From Ihuprevotella massiliensis (lineage in GTDB: Bacteria > Bacteroidota > Bacteroidia > Bacteroidales > Bacteroidaceae): DNA of 64,000 nt. The position numbers and the translations under genes were made by a program. Positions 7,845 to 17,049 of the stretch are shown in pieces. The stretch's first letter is position 1; every line of letters starts with the position of its first letter. The notes below the pieces were generated by a model. It did no database searches, was not told the DNA's origin, and saw only the letters and a program-made list of their open reading frames with translations. The stretch lies in assembly GCA_900095835.1 (NCBI GenBank), contig LT608321.1, forward strand, positions 2,476,765 through 2,540,764, in the 5' to 3' direction.

Positions 7845-8044
7845 TTCCTGGGGCAGCTGCAATCAAACGCATTGGAGCCCTTGTTGCTGTGATGGAGATT
7901 TCTACATCCACTGTTTCGGGATAATGAATGACAACACTTGAATTTGTACTTTTATTGCTGCTTATAGATGGAGCAAAGATGTATATAATATACACCTTAA
8001 AAGTACCCCATCACCTCAACACGGAAATGATGGGGTACATGAGA

Positions 8045-8560
8045 TTAGTTACAGCGAATGAAAACACGTTTCCTAGGAATGCTAAAAGGTTCCCCCTCAT
8101 CTATTACCAAACGGTTGGCTTCGATTTTCCCTTTGTATATACGGGTGGTCACATCAGGTTTGGCACCTTTTTGTATCCAACGGGGGATGCCCATGCGCTG
8201 CGCTGTAGCCTCCTCCTTGCAATATAATGGAATAGGGTTGTAAAATTCTATCCCTGCTTCGACTGTAAAAGACAAGGAATCCTGTTTTACAATGATGTTT
8301 TGCAAAGGACGAATCTCATAACCAGGAAGGTATCCCTCTCTAACTAGAAAAAACTCATCTGTTGTAGCATTTAAACATCCATGCACACCTAGCGAATCTT
8401 TCCAAAAGATAAGATAGCAATGATCCCATCTTCCTGCAGGATAGTCGAGTTGCTCTTCATAGATGGAGGACACGTGTTCAATAGGAACGAGTTTTTCTGT
8501 TTGAGCATATACAGCGTGCAACGTCCAAGAGAGAAAAAGGAGAATAAGAAACTTTTTCAT
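8045..8560 (-). CDS. Secreted hypothetical protein, paralogue 1, 171 aa
   Basis: Signal peptide at residues 1-19 (ending VYAQ), then a compact beta-rich protein. It has no family match I recognise. Residues from about CYLIFWKDSLGVHGCLNATT to the C-terminus (SIPRKRVFIRCN) are nearly identical to the protein at 9423-9938, same length, while the N-terminal 45 residues differ clearly. The two genes are offset by exactly 1378 bp with the 195-aa gene between them. Possibly a periplasmic immunity protein or secreted effector; no function is assigned. Confidence 0.6.
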   Translation of the reverse strand: MKKFLILLFLSWTLHAVYAQTEKLVPIEHVSSIYEEQLDYPAGRWDHCYLIFWKDSLGVHGCLNATTDEFFLVREGYLPGYEIRPLQNIIVKQDSLSFTVEAGIEFYNPIPLYCKEEATAQRMGIPRWIQKGAKPDVTTRIYKGKIEANRLVIDEGEPFSIPRKRVFIRCN

Positions 8561-8576
8561 AAGTGTATTTGTTTTA

Positions 8577-8612
8577 TCCCAAATCGTTCATTAGACCGTT
8601 ATAGTACGATTC
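8577..8612. repeat. Decayed end of the MITE-like element
   Basis: The stretch CCCAAATCGTTCATTAGAC followed by CGTTATAGTAC matches the reverse complement of the right end of the element at 28206-28400 (CCCAAATCGGTCATTAGAA, CGTTATAGTGC) with few differences. No second end is seen nearby. It lies directly upstream of the start of paralogue 1. Confidence 0.65.
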
Positions 8613-8698
8613 GTAATTATCCCTCTGTAGAGTTTGCAAGTATCCCTCGCCAACTCACTAAGGAGATGGCGGGAGACGACAGAACAGCCTACGTAAGA

Positions 8699-9286
8699 TT
8701 ACTCGGCTCGATGAGTTCTCTGAAAAAGCATACGAATAGGAAGCAACCTTGGGACTTTATGGTAACCTTCCTTCATTCTAGGAAAGTAGAAATTTAGGAG
8801 GTAACGATTGATTTCAGTCAAAGATTGCTTAGATAGTGGCTGGGCACCAGCAGGCATGAGTAGGGATGCCCTTAAGAGAACGCCGTCTCGATTTAGACTT
8901 ATCTGCACCATCATTTTTGACACATATTCTTGAGGAAGCAATGCAGCAAGGCCATCGAAGAATTTTGTAGGAAGATTTTGGATGTCTTGGAAATAACGAT
9001 TAAAGTAGCCGTCCATGTTGTAGCAGTCAAATTCCAAGAAAGGGTCGTCAGGTTCTTTGGGTTGCTTGCGCGAGGTATCTGCCTTTATGGCTGCCGCATC
9101 TCTGAAAGCACGTGCAAAGCTAGTAGGCGAGTAGATGAAGTTCTGAGAAAACGCTCCTCCTTCAAATCGTTCTATGGTGTAATAAGTTTCATCGTCAAAC
9201 TTCACAATGTGGAGTGTGTCATCAGCAAAAATCGAGTTGCACCAGCAAAGAGTGCAGATGCAGCAAAACAATAGTCGAAGTATCAT
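8699..9286 (-). CDS. Secreted hypothetical protein, 195 aa
   Basis: Signal peptide at residues 1-21 (ending IFAD), with several Cys in the signal region. The C-terminal third ([20 protein letters not shown], then a helix and FYFPRMKEG) has the order of a TonB C-terminal-like fold, but similarity is weak and no TonB partner is implied. It lies between the two 171-aa paralogues and was probably part of the duplicated block. Family not recognised. Confidence 0.55.
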   Translation of the reverse strand: MILRLLFCCICTLCWCNSIFADDTLHIVKFDDETYYTIERFEGGAFSQNFIYSPTSFARAFRDAAAIKADTSRKQPKEPDDPFLEFDCYNMDGYFNRYFQDIQNLPTKFFDGLAALLPQEYVSKMMVQISLNRDGVLLRASLLMPAGAQPLSKQSLTEINRYLLNFYFPRMKEGYHKVPRLLPIRMLFQRTHRAE

Positions 9287-9422
9287 AGATGTATGTTATT
9301 AGAAGTTTACGGTCATAGAAGGAAATCTGAGTTTCCAATTCCATTTATAATTAAACAAGCACTAAATTATGAGAATCTAGAGTTCCCATGGCGTAGTGTA
9401 GAATAGTAGTAAAAAGTAGAAC

Positions 9423-9938
9423 TCAATTACAGCGAATGAAAACACGTTTCCTAGGAATGCTAAAAGGTTCTCCTTCATCTATGACCAAACGGTTGGCTTC
9501 GATTTTCCCTTTGTATTTATGGGTGGTCACATCAGGTTTGGCACCTGCTTGTATCCAACGGGGGATGCCTATGCGCTGCGCTGTAGCCTCCTCTCTGCAG
9601 TATAATGGAACTGGGTTGTAAAATTCTACCCCTGCTTCGACTGTAAAAGACAAGGAATCCTGTTTTACAATGATGTTTTGCAGAGGACGAATCTCATAAC
9701 CAGGAAGGTATCCCTCTCTAGCTAGATAAAACTCATCTGTTGTAGCATTTAAGCACCCATGCACGCCTAGCGAATCTTTCCAAAAGATAAGATAGCAACG
9801 GTCTTCCGTTCCTGTGGGATAGGTGAGTTGCTCTTCATAGATGTAGGTCTGCTGCGTCTGAGGAAGCAGAACTTCGGATTGGGCACTAGCAGAAAGTGTA
9901 GCCCAACTCAAGGAAATAAATAAAAAGAGTTTTTTCAT
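9423..9938 (-). CDS. Secreted hypothetical protein, paralogue 2, 171 aa
   Basis: Same length as the protein at 8045-8560. It is almost identical over the last 125 or so residues (for example IRPLQNIIVKQDSLSFTVEA is shared exactly), with a different signal peptide and N-terminal 45 residues (QTQQTYIYEEQLTYPTGTED here). Such a pattern of diverged N-terminus and conserved C-terminus suggests duplication followed by selection or recombination in the exposed part. Function unknown. Confidence 0.6.
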   Translation of the reverse strand: MKKLFLFISLSWATLSASAQSEVLLPQTQQTYIYEEQLTYPTGTEDRCYLIFWKDSLGVHGCLNATTDEFYLAREGYLPGYEIRPLQNIIVKQDSLSFTVEAGVEFYNPVPLYCREEATAQRIGIPRWIQAGAKPDVTTHKYKGKIEANRLVIDEGEPFSIPRKRVFIRCN

Positions 9939-10736
9939 GGATTTATGTGTTGAAGATGTTTTAGGTTATTGGTGGGTTCTGGTACGCCCCTTTTTCGGGT
10001 CCCTCCCTATTCTTTTTTAGTGATGAAGTAGAGGAGTATCGCTTTTCTACGCCGGAGGATACAATTCTCTTTTTAGATTTATGTGGGGAGGCACATTTTA
10101 TTTTTATATGGGGAGGCACAACACTCTTCTTAGTGGTTGAGGCAGAGGGTGGTGTGTCTTGACCACAAAAGTACAAAGTTCGTGGGAATCTTCCAAAGGG
10201 GAAGGGAATTTTTTGTAGACTTTTTGGGGGGAGTGCAAAATGTCTGACGGTTTTTATTCTCCAAATAAGAGCCTTTCCGTGACAGGATGGAAGATAAAGA
10301 CAGGTTATCTCGCTTTCGAAAGGGGGGATGACAAAGAAAAGAGAGATTTTTTCTTGTTATCTTGCGAGAATCTGTTTATTTTTGGATTTACCTCCCAAAG
10401 GAAAAAGGGAGTTTTCGTTCTATTCGTTAGTCGTTCAACATGTTCGTTGGTGCCTTGAGGTGCATTCCTATGAAAAAAAACAGAATCTTTTTCTAGTTCA
10501 AGAAAAAACTACTAACTTTGCAAATTATATATTTCTTTTTATCTCGTTCTTCATTGGGTTTCTTGGTAGAGGCTAGAGCTCACTGTTTAATCCATTTTCC
10601 AAAAACAACATTTAAACTCAGATTAATATTAGGAAAAGAATAACCCCGTCGATTCTTCCTCTTTTGTAGTAAGGAAGATTAGTTCACTTAGTTCTACTGT
10701 CGTAATGACAGACTTAATATCTTAAAATGAAACGTT
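9939..10736. other. 800-bp intergenic region with one candidate -7 box
   Basis: No convincing gene; short ORFs at 9961-10176 and 10240-10458 have low-complexity compositions. Two near copies of GGGGAGGCACA occur around 10083-10120. A TAACTTTG box at 10513-10520 could drive the membrane protein at 10737. The minus strand carries TACTTTTG near 10165, a possible promoter for paralogue 2. Confidence 0.45.
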
Positions 10737-11252
10737 ATGAGCAATAAAGATTCTAATCAACAAAACAATGAATTTGATCCGTATAAACAAGCGTCTGATC
10801 CTGAGTATGTAGTTGTAGAACCTCATAGCAGACAAGGGAATGTAGCCTTAGCTGCTATAGCAGGACTTGTTTCTTGTATATTGGTTGCTACTGTGTGGGC
10901 ATTCATTTGTATAGTTGCAGAAAGGCAATGGGTATGGATGGGAATTGTTGCTGGGTTTGTTGTAGGATGGTGTGTCAGAGTTGTTAGTGGAGGCAATAAC
11001 GCAATAATTGGATTTTTCGGAGCCTTTTTTGCTTTGTTATCCTGCCTTATGGGGGACTTTTTTACAAACTTAGGTTTCCTTGCGCAAGAAGAAGGAGTTG
11101 AATTTCTGGATGCTTTGGTGCAGTTTGACTATAAGTATTTATTTGACCTTCTCTTTGTGGACTTCGATTTCTTTAGTGGGGTAGTTTACTTTATAGCAAT
11201 TATAGAAGGCTTTTCTATCGGTATGGGGAAAAGTGGTGATGAAAAAGAGTAG
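10737..11252 (+). CDS. Integral membrane protein, 171 aa
   Basis: Hydrophilic N-terminus (MSNKDSNQQNNEFDPY), then about four membrane segments: roughly residues 34-58, 65-83, 87-107 and 135-162 (including AALAAIAGLVSC-like and GIVAGFVVGWCVRVV stretches). It ends with a short charged tail. The glycine-rich second and third helices recall small membrane proteins of unknown function that are common in Bacteroidota. It is monocistronic, followed by a strong terminator at 11348. Confidence 0.6.
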   Translation: MSNKDSNQQNNEFDPYKQASDPEYVVVEPHSRQGNVALAAIAGLVSCILVATVWAFICIVAERQWVWMGIVAGFVVGWCVRVVSGGNNAIIGFFGAFFALLSCLMGDFFTNLGFLAQEEGVEFLDALVQFDYKYLFDLLFVDFDFFSGVVYFIAIIEGFSIGMGKSGDEKE

Positions 11253-11347
11253 CAGGGTCTAAAAGGCAATATAGGTGGCATACTTATATAATTAAAGTCT
11301 TAGAATAGTCCTTGGTACTGTCTATATGACTTTAATGTTTTATCGAA

Positions 11348-11385
11348 AGTCCGCATTAGCTCGAGTTGCTAATGCGGACTTTTTG
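11348..11385 (+). terminator. Rho-independent terminator
   Basis: AGTCCGCATTAGC pairs perfectly with GCTAATGCGGACT and is followed by TTTT. It lies 96 bp after the membrane protein. The stem base AGTCCGCAT recurs in the terminator at 20841. Confidence 0.85.
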
Positions 11386-11514
11386 TGAAATCATATAAGC
11401 TTTATTGATAACAAACTGTGCACACTAGACTTGTAACAAAGTTTCAAAGTGCTTCTTATTTTGGGGATGTGAAAAACAACGGGAATTATAGCAGTTTGTC
11501 CATTTGTGAATAAT

Positions 11515-11554
11515 TCTCCCCGCTGTCTGATTGACAAATCAAACAGTGGGGAGA
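11515..11554. terminator. Hairpin between convergent genes
   Basis: TCTCCCCGCTGT pairs with ACAGTGGGGAGA with an inner TGATT/AATCA stem. There is no strong T tract on either side. It lies 66 bp past the stop of the minus-strand lipoprotein gene, so it may end that transcript. Confidence 0.45.
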
Positions 11555-11619
11555 TTTCACTTATTATGCTGTAAAAAGAGGCTAACACAGTTCTTAGGTT
11601 TTAAGTGGAAATGTCTAAT

Positions 11620-11982
11620 TCAATTACGACAATCTACCATAATAGTGCCTAATTGGCATCGATATACCTTTTGAACTCGCTCGTCTCCTGTATAATGAGA
11701 TTCTAATGCACTTCTTAGTTTTTCATATTCTTCATCATCGGCTGCATGTTCAATCCGTACGTTGATTAAACGTCCCATTGGGAAAACCTTGAATTCTCTA
11801 TTGTTCGTGTACTGTGTGTATTTAGCACCTCCTATTAGACCATAGCTTTGATACGTTGTTTGGAGTTCTTCTACAAAATAGTCTGTAATTTCGAAGACCT
11901 CACGATACTTTGGGTCCTCGCAGCTGCACAAGCTGAAAAGTCCCAATACACAAATAAAGAGGGTGATATAAATCTTTTTCAT
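11620..11982 (-). CDS. Small lipoprotein, 120 aa
   Basis: A lipoprotein signal peptide ends in the lipobox LCSC (Cys about residue 21), predicting lipid anchoring. The mature part is about 100 residues of mixed structure with no known motif; two Cys occur near the C-terminus (YRCQLGTIMVDCRN). Alone on its strand between the membrane protein and rpoD. A TATCTTTG box (12139-12146) lies 157 bp upstream. Function unknown. Confidence 0.6.
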   Translation of the reverse strand: MKKIYITLFICVLGLFSLCSCEDPKYREVFEITDYFVEELQTTYQSYGLIGGAKYTQYTNNREFKVFPMGRLINVRIEHAADDEEYEKLRSALESHYTGDERVQKVYRCQLGTIMVDCRN

Positions 11983-12138
11983 AATCAGATGATGTTTTAG
12001 GTCGAACTAATGTGTGAAAGATTTGCGTTTGGCGTGAAAAGCAATAGATTTGATAGTAGTAGTAAATAGGTAAATATAAGAATGGGGAGAGCGTACTAGG
12101 CTATTTTACGTTTTGTGAGATATCGTGTTTATACCTTA

Positions 12139-12146
12139 CAAAGATA
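12139..12146 (-). promoter_or_regulatory. Candidate -7 box for the lipoprotein gene
   Basis: Minus-strand TATCTTTG fits TAnnTTTG. It leaves an untranslated leader of about 150 bases. No TTTG is seen at -33. Confidence 0.4.
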
Positions 12147-12223
12147 CAAAATAAAATTATATAACAATGAGGAGAATCGTTTTTTTAGGTCTTTTGTTTT
12201 GATTGTATCCCTCTTTCCTCTCA

Positions 12224-12263
12224 CACAAAACAAAACGGCAACGCAGTCGAAACCGCATTGCCG
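12224..12263 (-). terminator. Terminator of rpoD
   Basis: On the minus strand CGGCAATGC pairs with GCGTTGCCG and is followed by TTTTGTTTTG. It lies about 60 bp after the rpoD stop. Confidence 0.75.
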
Positions 12264-12324
12264 AGCATGAAAAAACAATAAGAAGTCGGAACTTGAGCCG
12301 TGGGCTACGAGTTCCGTTCGGAGT

Positions 12325-13185
12325 CTATCCTAGGTATTTGAGCAAGATGCTCACGTTGGCCTCTTCGCGCAAGCGACGCAAAGCACGTTCCTTGATTTGA
12401 CGCACACGTTCACGGGTGAGATTGAGTGTAGTCGCCACTTCTTCAGCCGTCATTTCCGTGCGACCGATGCCGAAGAGCATTTTCACCACGCTGCACTCAC
12501 GCTCAGAGAGCACTTGAAGGGCGGTGTCGATGTCGGTAGACAGCGATTCGCGCTCCATACTGTTGTCGGTGCCGGGTGCTCCTTCATCGGTCATGATGTC
12601 GATCATGGAGTTCGTTTCGTCGTCTTGGAAGGGTGCGTCCACACTCACCTTCTTACCGCCAGCGTTGAGGCTGTCTTTGATGCGGTCGAGGTCGGTGTCG
12701 AGCAGTTCGGCCAATTCTTCTGCAGAAGGACGACGTTGGTAGAGCTGTTCAAACTCTGTGGTGGCACGACCAATCTTGGCCTGCAAACCCACTTGATTGA
12801 GAGGCATGCGCACGATGCGGCTTTGCTCACTAATCGCCTGGAGAATGCTTTGACGAATCCACCATACAGCATAAGAGATGAACTTAAAACCACGTGTCTC
12901 GTCGAACTTCTGGGCAGCTTTCATCAAGCCGATGTTGCCTTCGTCGATGAGGTCGTTGAGCGACATCCCCTGATTTTGGTACTGCTTGGCTACGGACACC
13001 ACAAAGCGCAAGTTGGCTTTTACCAAACGCTCAAGAGCAGCTTGGTCGCCATGGCGAATGCGCTGTGCGAGTTCCACCTCCTCATCCATGGAGAGGAGTT
13101 CAAGACGACCAATCTCGGTGAGATATTTGTCGATAGCGGCATCACCACGGTTGGTAATACCCTGAGAAATTTTTAGTTGTCGCAT
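12325..13185 (-). CDS. rpoD: Primary RNA polymerase sigma factor (sigma-70 family, RpoD/SigA)
   Basis: Directs RNA polymerase to housekeeping promoters. At 286 aa it has the short form typical of Bacteroidota, without the long N-terminal region 1.1. Region 1.2 is at the start (DKYLTEIGRLELLSMDEEVE), region 2 contains LIDEGNIGLMKAAQKFD and FKFISYAVWWIRQSI, region 3 follows, and region 4 carries LTRERVRQIKERALRRLR near the C-terminus. All key motifs are intact. It has its own promoter with a full -33/-7 pair and an overlapping perfect inverted repeat (13293-13320), and a terminator downstream. Confidence 0.97.
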   Translation of the reverse strand: MRQLKISQGITNRGDAAIDKYLTEIGRLELLSMDEEVELAQRIRHGDQAALERLVKANLRFVVSVAKQYQNQGMSLNDLIDEGNIGLMKAAQKFDETRGFKFISYAVWWIRQSILQAISEQSRIVRMPLNQVGLQAKIGRATTEFEQLYQRRPSAEELAELLDTDLDRIKDSLNAGGKKVSVDAPFQDDETNSMIDIMTDEGAPGTDNSMERESLSTDIDTALQVLSERECSVVKMLFGIGRTEMTAEEVATTLNLTRERVRQIKERALRRLREEANVSILLKYLG

Positions 13186-13282
13186 AACGAACGGGGAAAT
13201 ATTGAATGATTTTCATGACAATGAGCCGCAACCAACATGGCTCTGTTTGTACTTTGCCATGGCGGATGCGCCCACGCAGGTA

Positions 13283-13320
13283 CAAATATACTACATTCTT
13301 TGCGATATATCAAAGAATGT
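13283..13320 (-). promoter_or_regulatory. rpoD promoter with overlapping inverted repeat
   Basis: Minus-strand TATATTTG (13283-13290) and TTTG (13311-13314) are 20 bp apart, matching the Bacteroidota primary promoter. A perfect inverted repeat, ACATTCTTTG, 8 bp, CAAAGAATGT (13293-13320), covers the spacer and the -33 box. This is the layout of a repressor operator (inference). Confidence 0.7.
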
Positions 13321-13542
13321 CGTAATAAAACGTGAGAATTAAAGATGTTATAAAGATTTTGCTGACTTTACTTGTCAGATTCTGCATTTTGTGATAACTT
13401 TGAACTCTAAAAGCGAACAAAGACAGCAGATTCTTCTTTCCACTGTTGGGGAGAGCCGTCCGCATTGGCGCTTTCTTCTCTCCAAAGAGGTCTTTGCGCT
13501 CCCAACGTCAAGTCCATCATCACTAGCCATCTCCTTACGATC

Positions 13543-15480
13543 ATGAACGACTATATGCAAAAACTAGACAAAACGGTCGATGAAATGCTCGAGCGTTTGT
13601 CATTGAGATTCCCTGCCGACGACATGATTCGCCTGCGTCAAGCCTACAACCTTGCCAAAGAAGCGCACGAAGGGCAGAAGCGCGCGGCTGGAGATCCCTA
13701 TATCATGCACCCCGTGGCGGTGGCTCGCATTGTGGCTGAGGAGTTTATGCTCGATGCCAACTCCATCGTGGCGGCTTTCCTCCACGATGTGGTGGAAGAC
13801 ACCCCCTATACCATCGAAGACATCCGTGAGCGCTTCGGTGACGACGTGGCATTTCTGGTCAAGGTGGTGACAAAACCCAGCAAAATCGCTGGTGCTGCTC
13901 CCGACGTGCGCAAGCAAGAGAACAATTTCCGCCAGCTCCTCGACTCCTTGCGCCACGACATCCGCGCCGTCTTTGTCAAGTTGGCAGACCGCCTGCACAA
14001 TATGCGCACACTCGGATCTATGCTCCCCGAAAAACAAATGAAAATCGGTGGTGAAACCGACTTTTTTTACGCCCCCTTTGCCAATCGATTGGGACTGCAC
14101 AACCTGCGCCGAGAGCTCGAAAATCTGTCCTTTCGTTTCAGATGTCCCGATCGCTATGAGCGATTGCAGCAACTCCTCGAGCAAGACATCGAGCAACACC
14201 GCGAAGAACTCTTGAAGTTTACTACGCGCATCGAACAACTATTGGCTGAAAAAGACCTGCACGTACGCACCGAAGTGCGCTATCGCCTGCCCTACAGCAT
14301 CGACACCCGCATGCGCAAGTCGGGACGCGATTTTCACCACATCGACCATCGCTATGTGATTCGTGTCATCTACGACCGCAAGCGTCTTAACGAAGTGGAC
14401 AAAATGCGCACCGACAAGGCCATCTGCCTGCGCATCTACGGCGTGCTCACCAATCATTTTCAAGAGAAAGTGGGCAGTTCCATCAATTACATCGATGTGC
14501 CCAAAGAGAATGGCTATCAATCCTATCACGTGCAGCTGCTCAGCGGATGCGGACGCTGGGACGAAATCCACATTTCCTCCGAAGAAATGGTGACGCGCAC
14601 CAAACTTGGGCTCATCGTGGATCGCATCGAAACCCACCGCAACCATGAGCATGGTGGCGGGGTCAATCAACTCTTGAGCAAGTCGGACCGCCAGTGGATC
14701 GACAAATTTTGCATCCAACTCCAGCAAATCGCCGAGAGCGACGGCGATGACGACTTCATGGAAGGTGTGACAGCAAGCCTTTATAGCGAAGATATCACCG
14801 TCTATGACGCTGACGGCACCCCCGTGCGCCTGCCCCAGCAAGCCACTGCCCTCGATTTCGCCTTTGAGCGCAATGTGGGCAAACACGCCCAATATGCCCG
14901 CATCGATGGCAAACTTGCCTCTCTTCCCACCGTGCTCACCCATGGATGTTGCGTAGAAATCGGCACCCATCCGCAAGCGCATCCGCTGCCCGAGTGGGAA
15001 AAGGTCGTCACCACCTATCGCGCCAAGAGCTATCTGTCGCGCTATTTTCGCCATGTTCACACCGAAGCTCCCCACCGTTGTCCCATTTGTCAGCCCCTGC
15101 CAGGGCAAGAAGTCATCGGTTTCACCAACGAAGCTCAAGGCGATGGCAGAGTCGTCATCCATCGTCGCGACTGTCGCCGCGCCATCAGTCTATCGGCACA
15201 GCGCGGAGATGCGATTGTCAATGTCGATTTCCCCGTCACCGACTACACTTACGAAGTGCGCACCCACCTGCGGGCTATCGATCGATTTGGACTCCTCAGC
15301 GACATCACCGAATGCCTCACGCAAGGGCTCCAGCTCAATCTCTATCGCATCGAGATGGAGACGCGCGACAACATCGTGGAGTGTATGCTGCATTATGCCG
15401 TGCACTCTGCCGAAGAGCTCCGCACCGCCGTGCGATTCTTGAGCGTCATCGAGGGGGTGGACGAAGTGTTGAAGGCATAA
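13543..15480 (+). CDS. RelA/SpoT-family (p)ppGpp hydrolase-like protein
   Basis: Full-length Rel-type protein of 645 aa from MNDYMQK; the open frame extends 26 codons further upstream without typical Rel sequence. The HD hydrolase domain is intact (H56, HD at 81-82, VKLADRLHNMRT with D149). The synthetase region (about 240-355) is atypical: the usual F-x-E-I-Y-D-L segment reads FHHIDHRYVIR, replacing the catalytic Asp, and the PGRFKDYIA motif is absent, although KENGYQSYH and a Glu in DEIHIS remain. A TGS domain (EDITVYDADGTPVRLP), a Cys/His region (HRCPICQ) and a C-terminal ACT domain (DRFGLLSDITE) follow. I infer a hydrolase-biased paralogue. Confidence 0.88.
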   Translation: MNDYMQKLDKTVDEMLERLSLRFPADDMIRLRQAYNLAKEAHEGQKRAAGDPYIMHPVAVARIVAEEFMLDANSIVAAFLHDVVEDTPYTIEDIRERFGDDVAFLVKVVTKPSKIAGAAPDVRKQENNFRQLLDSLRHDIRAVFVKLADRLHNMRTLGSMLPEKQMKIGGETDFFYAPFANRLGLHNLRRELENLSFRFRCPDRYERLQQLLEQDIEQHREELLKFTTRIEQLLAEKDLHVRTEVRYRLPYSIDTRMRKSGRDFHHIDHRYVIRVIYDRKRLNEVDKMRTDKAICLRIYGVLTNHFQEKVGSSINYIDVPKENGYQSYHVQLLSGCGRWDEIHISSEEMVTRTKLGLIVDRIETHRNHEHGGGVNQLLSKSDRQWIDKFCIQLQQIAESDGDDDFMEGVTASLYSEDITVYDADGTPVRLPQQATALDFAFERNVGKHAQYARIDGKLASLPTVLTHGCCVEIGTHPQAHPLPEWEKVVTTYRAKSYLSRYFRHVHTEAPHRCPICQPLPGQEVIGFTNEAQGDGRVVIHRRDCRRAISLSAQRGDAIVNVDFPVTDYTYEVRTHLRAIDRFGLLSDITECLTQGLQLNLYRIEMETRDNIVECMLHYAVHSAEELRTAVRFLSVIEGVDEVLKA

Positions 15481-16103
15481 TCCCCCGCCATTGCTCTCAT
15501 CCTCTGCCTATTCACGGAGAATTCTCTAGCAGGGTGGGCAATGTTGGGCAGGGTAGTGCAATTTTCCACTGGATAACAACCCTGCGCCCCAACGCTGTGT
15601 CCCTATTGGCTCTCTATTTTATCGCCACATTTCCTCGGATAACACCTCGTCTTTCAAGCGCATTAAAGCCCCAAAATCGTGGGACCCACCGACGAAGGGC
15701 AACAATGCTCCCACACTTCCTGAAGAAACTGCCACATTGGCTTTGCTCCATGCCACATCGTGGCGTGTGGCAAGGAAAAACCGAAAGCCTTCTTCGCATT
15801 TCTTGTGATAGAAAAATGGGCTATTTCAAAATAAAACACTACTTTTGCAGCCGTTAAAAAGCGAATGCACCTCATCAGACGCGCAGCCACCTGCTGAAAA
15901 AGCCCTGAAAGAGTGCCGCAGTGTCGCCGCTTCTTCGCCTCATTTACAGAGGGAAAAAGAAGGCATACACCGCAAGTTCGCGCTAATTCTCACCCAAATG
16001 GACGACTATCATTCGGAAACGTATCACATCTTGTTTGGTTAGGATGGAGCAAGGCTTTCTTCCTACCCACACCCCCTTTTTGCAATAAAGAAGAAAGCCC
16101 GTT
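15481..16103. other. 620-bp intergenic region
   Basis: No gene recognised on either strand. TACTTTTG at 15840-15847 fits the -7 consensus and may start the corA transcript with a leader of about 250 bases. Long leaders are common for Mg transport genes, but I see no M-box-like structure by eye. Confidence 0.4.
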
Positions 16104-17030
16104 ATGCTCACATATTGGAACTACAACCGAGGTCTGCGCACGCAAGACGAATGGTCTCCCAACTGCTGGATCCAGGCCACATGCCCCACTCCTGAAGACG
16201 AAGAATACCTCACTCAAACGCTCAAAGTGCCCGACTACTTCCTCGATGACATTCGAGACAAGGACGAACGTGCACGCTACGACTACGACGAAGGGTGGAT
16301 GCTCATCATCCTCCGTATTCCCTACCAAAAGGAAGAGCAAAGTCGCACACCACACACCACCATCCCCATGGGATTGATTCTCAACAAAGACATTTGTTTG
16401 ACCGTGTGCCACTTCGAAACTAACATGATGTTGGACTTCGTGTCGTATCAGCAGAAGCGAAATCTCGGTTTCACCGACTCCGTAGACTTCGTGTTCCGCC
16501 TCTTCCTCTCCAGTGCTGTGTGGTATCTGAAGCGACTCAAACAAATCAGCACCATCATTGATGCTGCCAAGCGCGACTTAGATCGACCCATCAACAATGC
16601 CGATTTGATCAATCTCTCTCGACTGCAAGACTCGCTCACCTACTTTGCCACCTCCATCCGTGGCAATGAAATGCTCCTCTCCAAGTTGAAATTCAAGTTG
16701 CCCGTCGATGAACTCGACGCCGACATGATTGAAGACGTAAATATTGAGATGAGTCAGGCACGCGAAACCACCAACATCTACACCAATATCTTGGAGTCGA
16801 CCATCGACACCTATGCGGCGATTATCAACAACAACATGAGCCAGACGATGAAAACCATGACTTCTGTCAGCATCATCCTCATGTTCCCCACGCTCATCGC
16901 CAGCATCTTCGGGATGAACCTCCTCAACGGCATGGAACATTGGGTCTGGGGATTCCCACTCACCATCGGAGCCTCCATTTTCGTCACTTGGCTCTTCATC
17001 TGGTATTTCCGCCGCATCAATTGGATTTAA
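16104..17030 (+). CDS. corA: CorA-type magnesium/cobalt channel
   Basis: Inner-membrane divalent cation channel, 308 aa. The long N-terminal cytoplasmic part includes charged helices (for example NIEMSQARETTNIYTNILES). The C-terminus carries two membrane segments: the first ends in the signature GMN (IFGMNLLNG, about residues 269-277), the second is FPLTIGASIFVTWLFIWYF. A short basic tail RRINWI follows. This is the normal CorA plan. A clear terminator follows 20 bp after the stop, so the gene appears to be transcribed alone. Confidence 0.95.
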   Translation: MLTYWNYNRGLRTQDEWSPNCWIQATCPTPEDEEYLTQTLKVPDYFLDDIRDKDERARYDYDEGWMLIILRIPYQKEEQSRTPHTTIPMGLILNKDICLTVCHFETNMMLDFVSYQQKRNLGFTDSVDFVFRLFLSSAVWYLKRLKQISTIIDAAKRDLDRPINNADLINLSRLQDSLTYFATSIRGNEMLLSKLKFKLPVDELDADMIEDVNIEMSQARETTNIYTNILESTIDTYAAIINNNMSQTMKTMTSVSIILMFPTLIASIFGMNLLNGMEHWVWGFPLTIGASIFVTWLFIWYFRRINWI

Positions 17031-17049
17031 TCCGTATTCTTATAAAGAT

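Noticed and set aside
9961-10458. Short ORFs of 71 and 72 codons in the 10-kb gap
   Set aside because: Low-complexity Lys/Ser-rich translations, no start signals, and no coupling to neighbours.
12397-13176. 259-codon open frame antisense to rpoD
   Set aside because: Composition is that of a reverse-complemented gene and it has no independent support. The same holds for the frames opposite the Rel gene (13600-15162).
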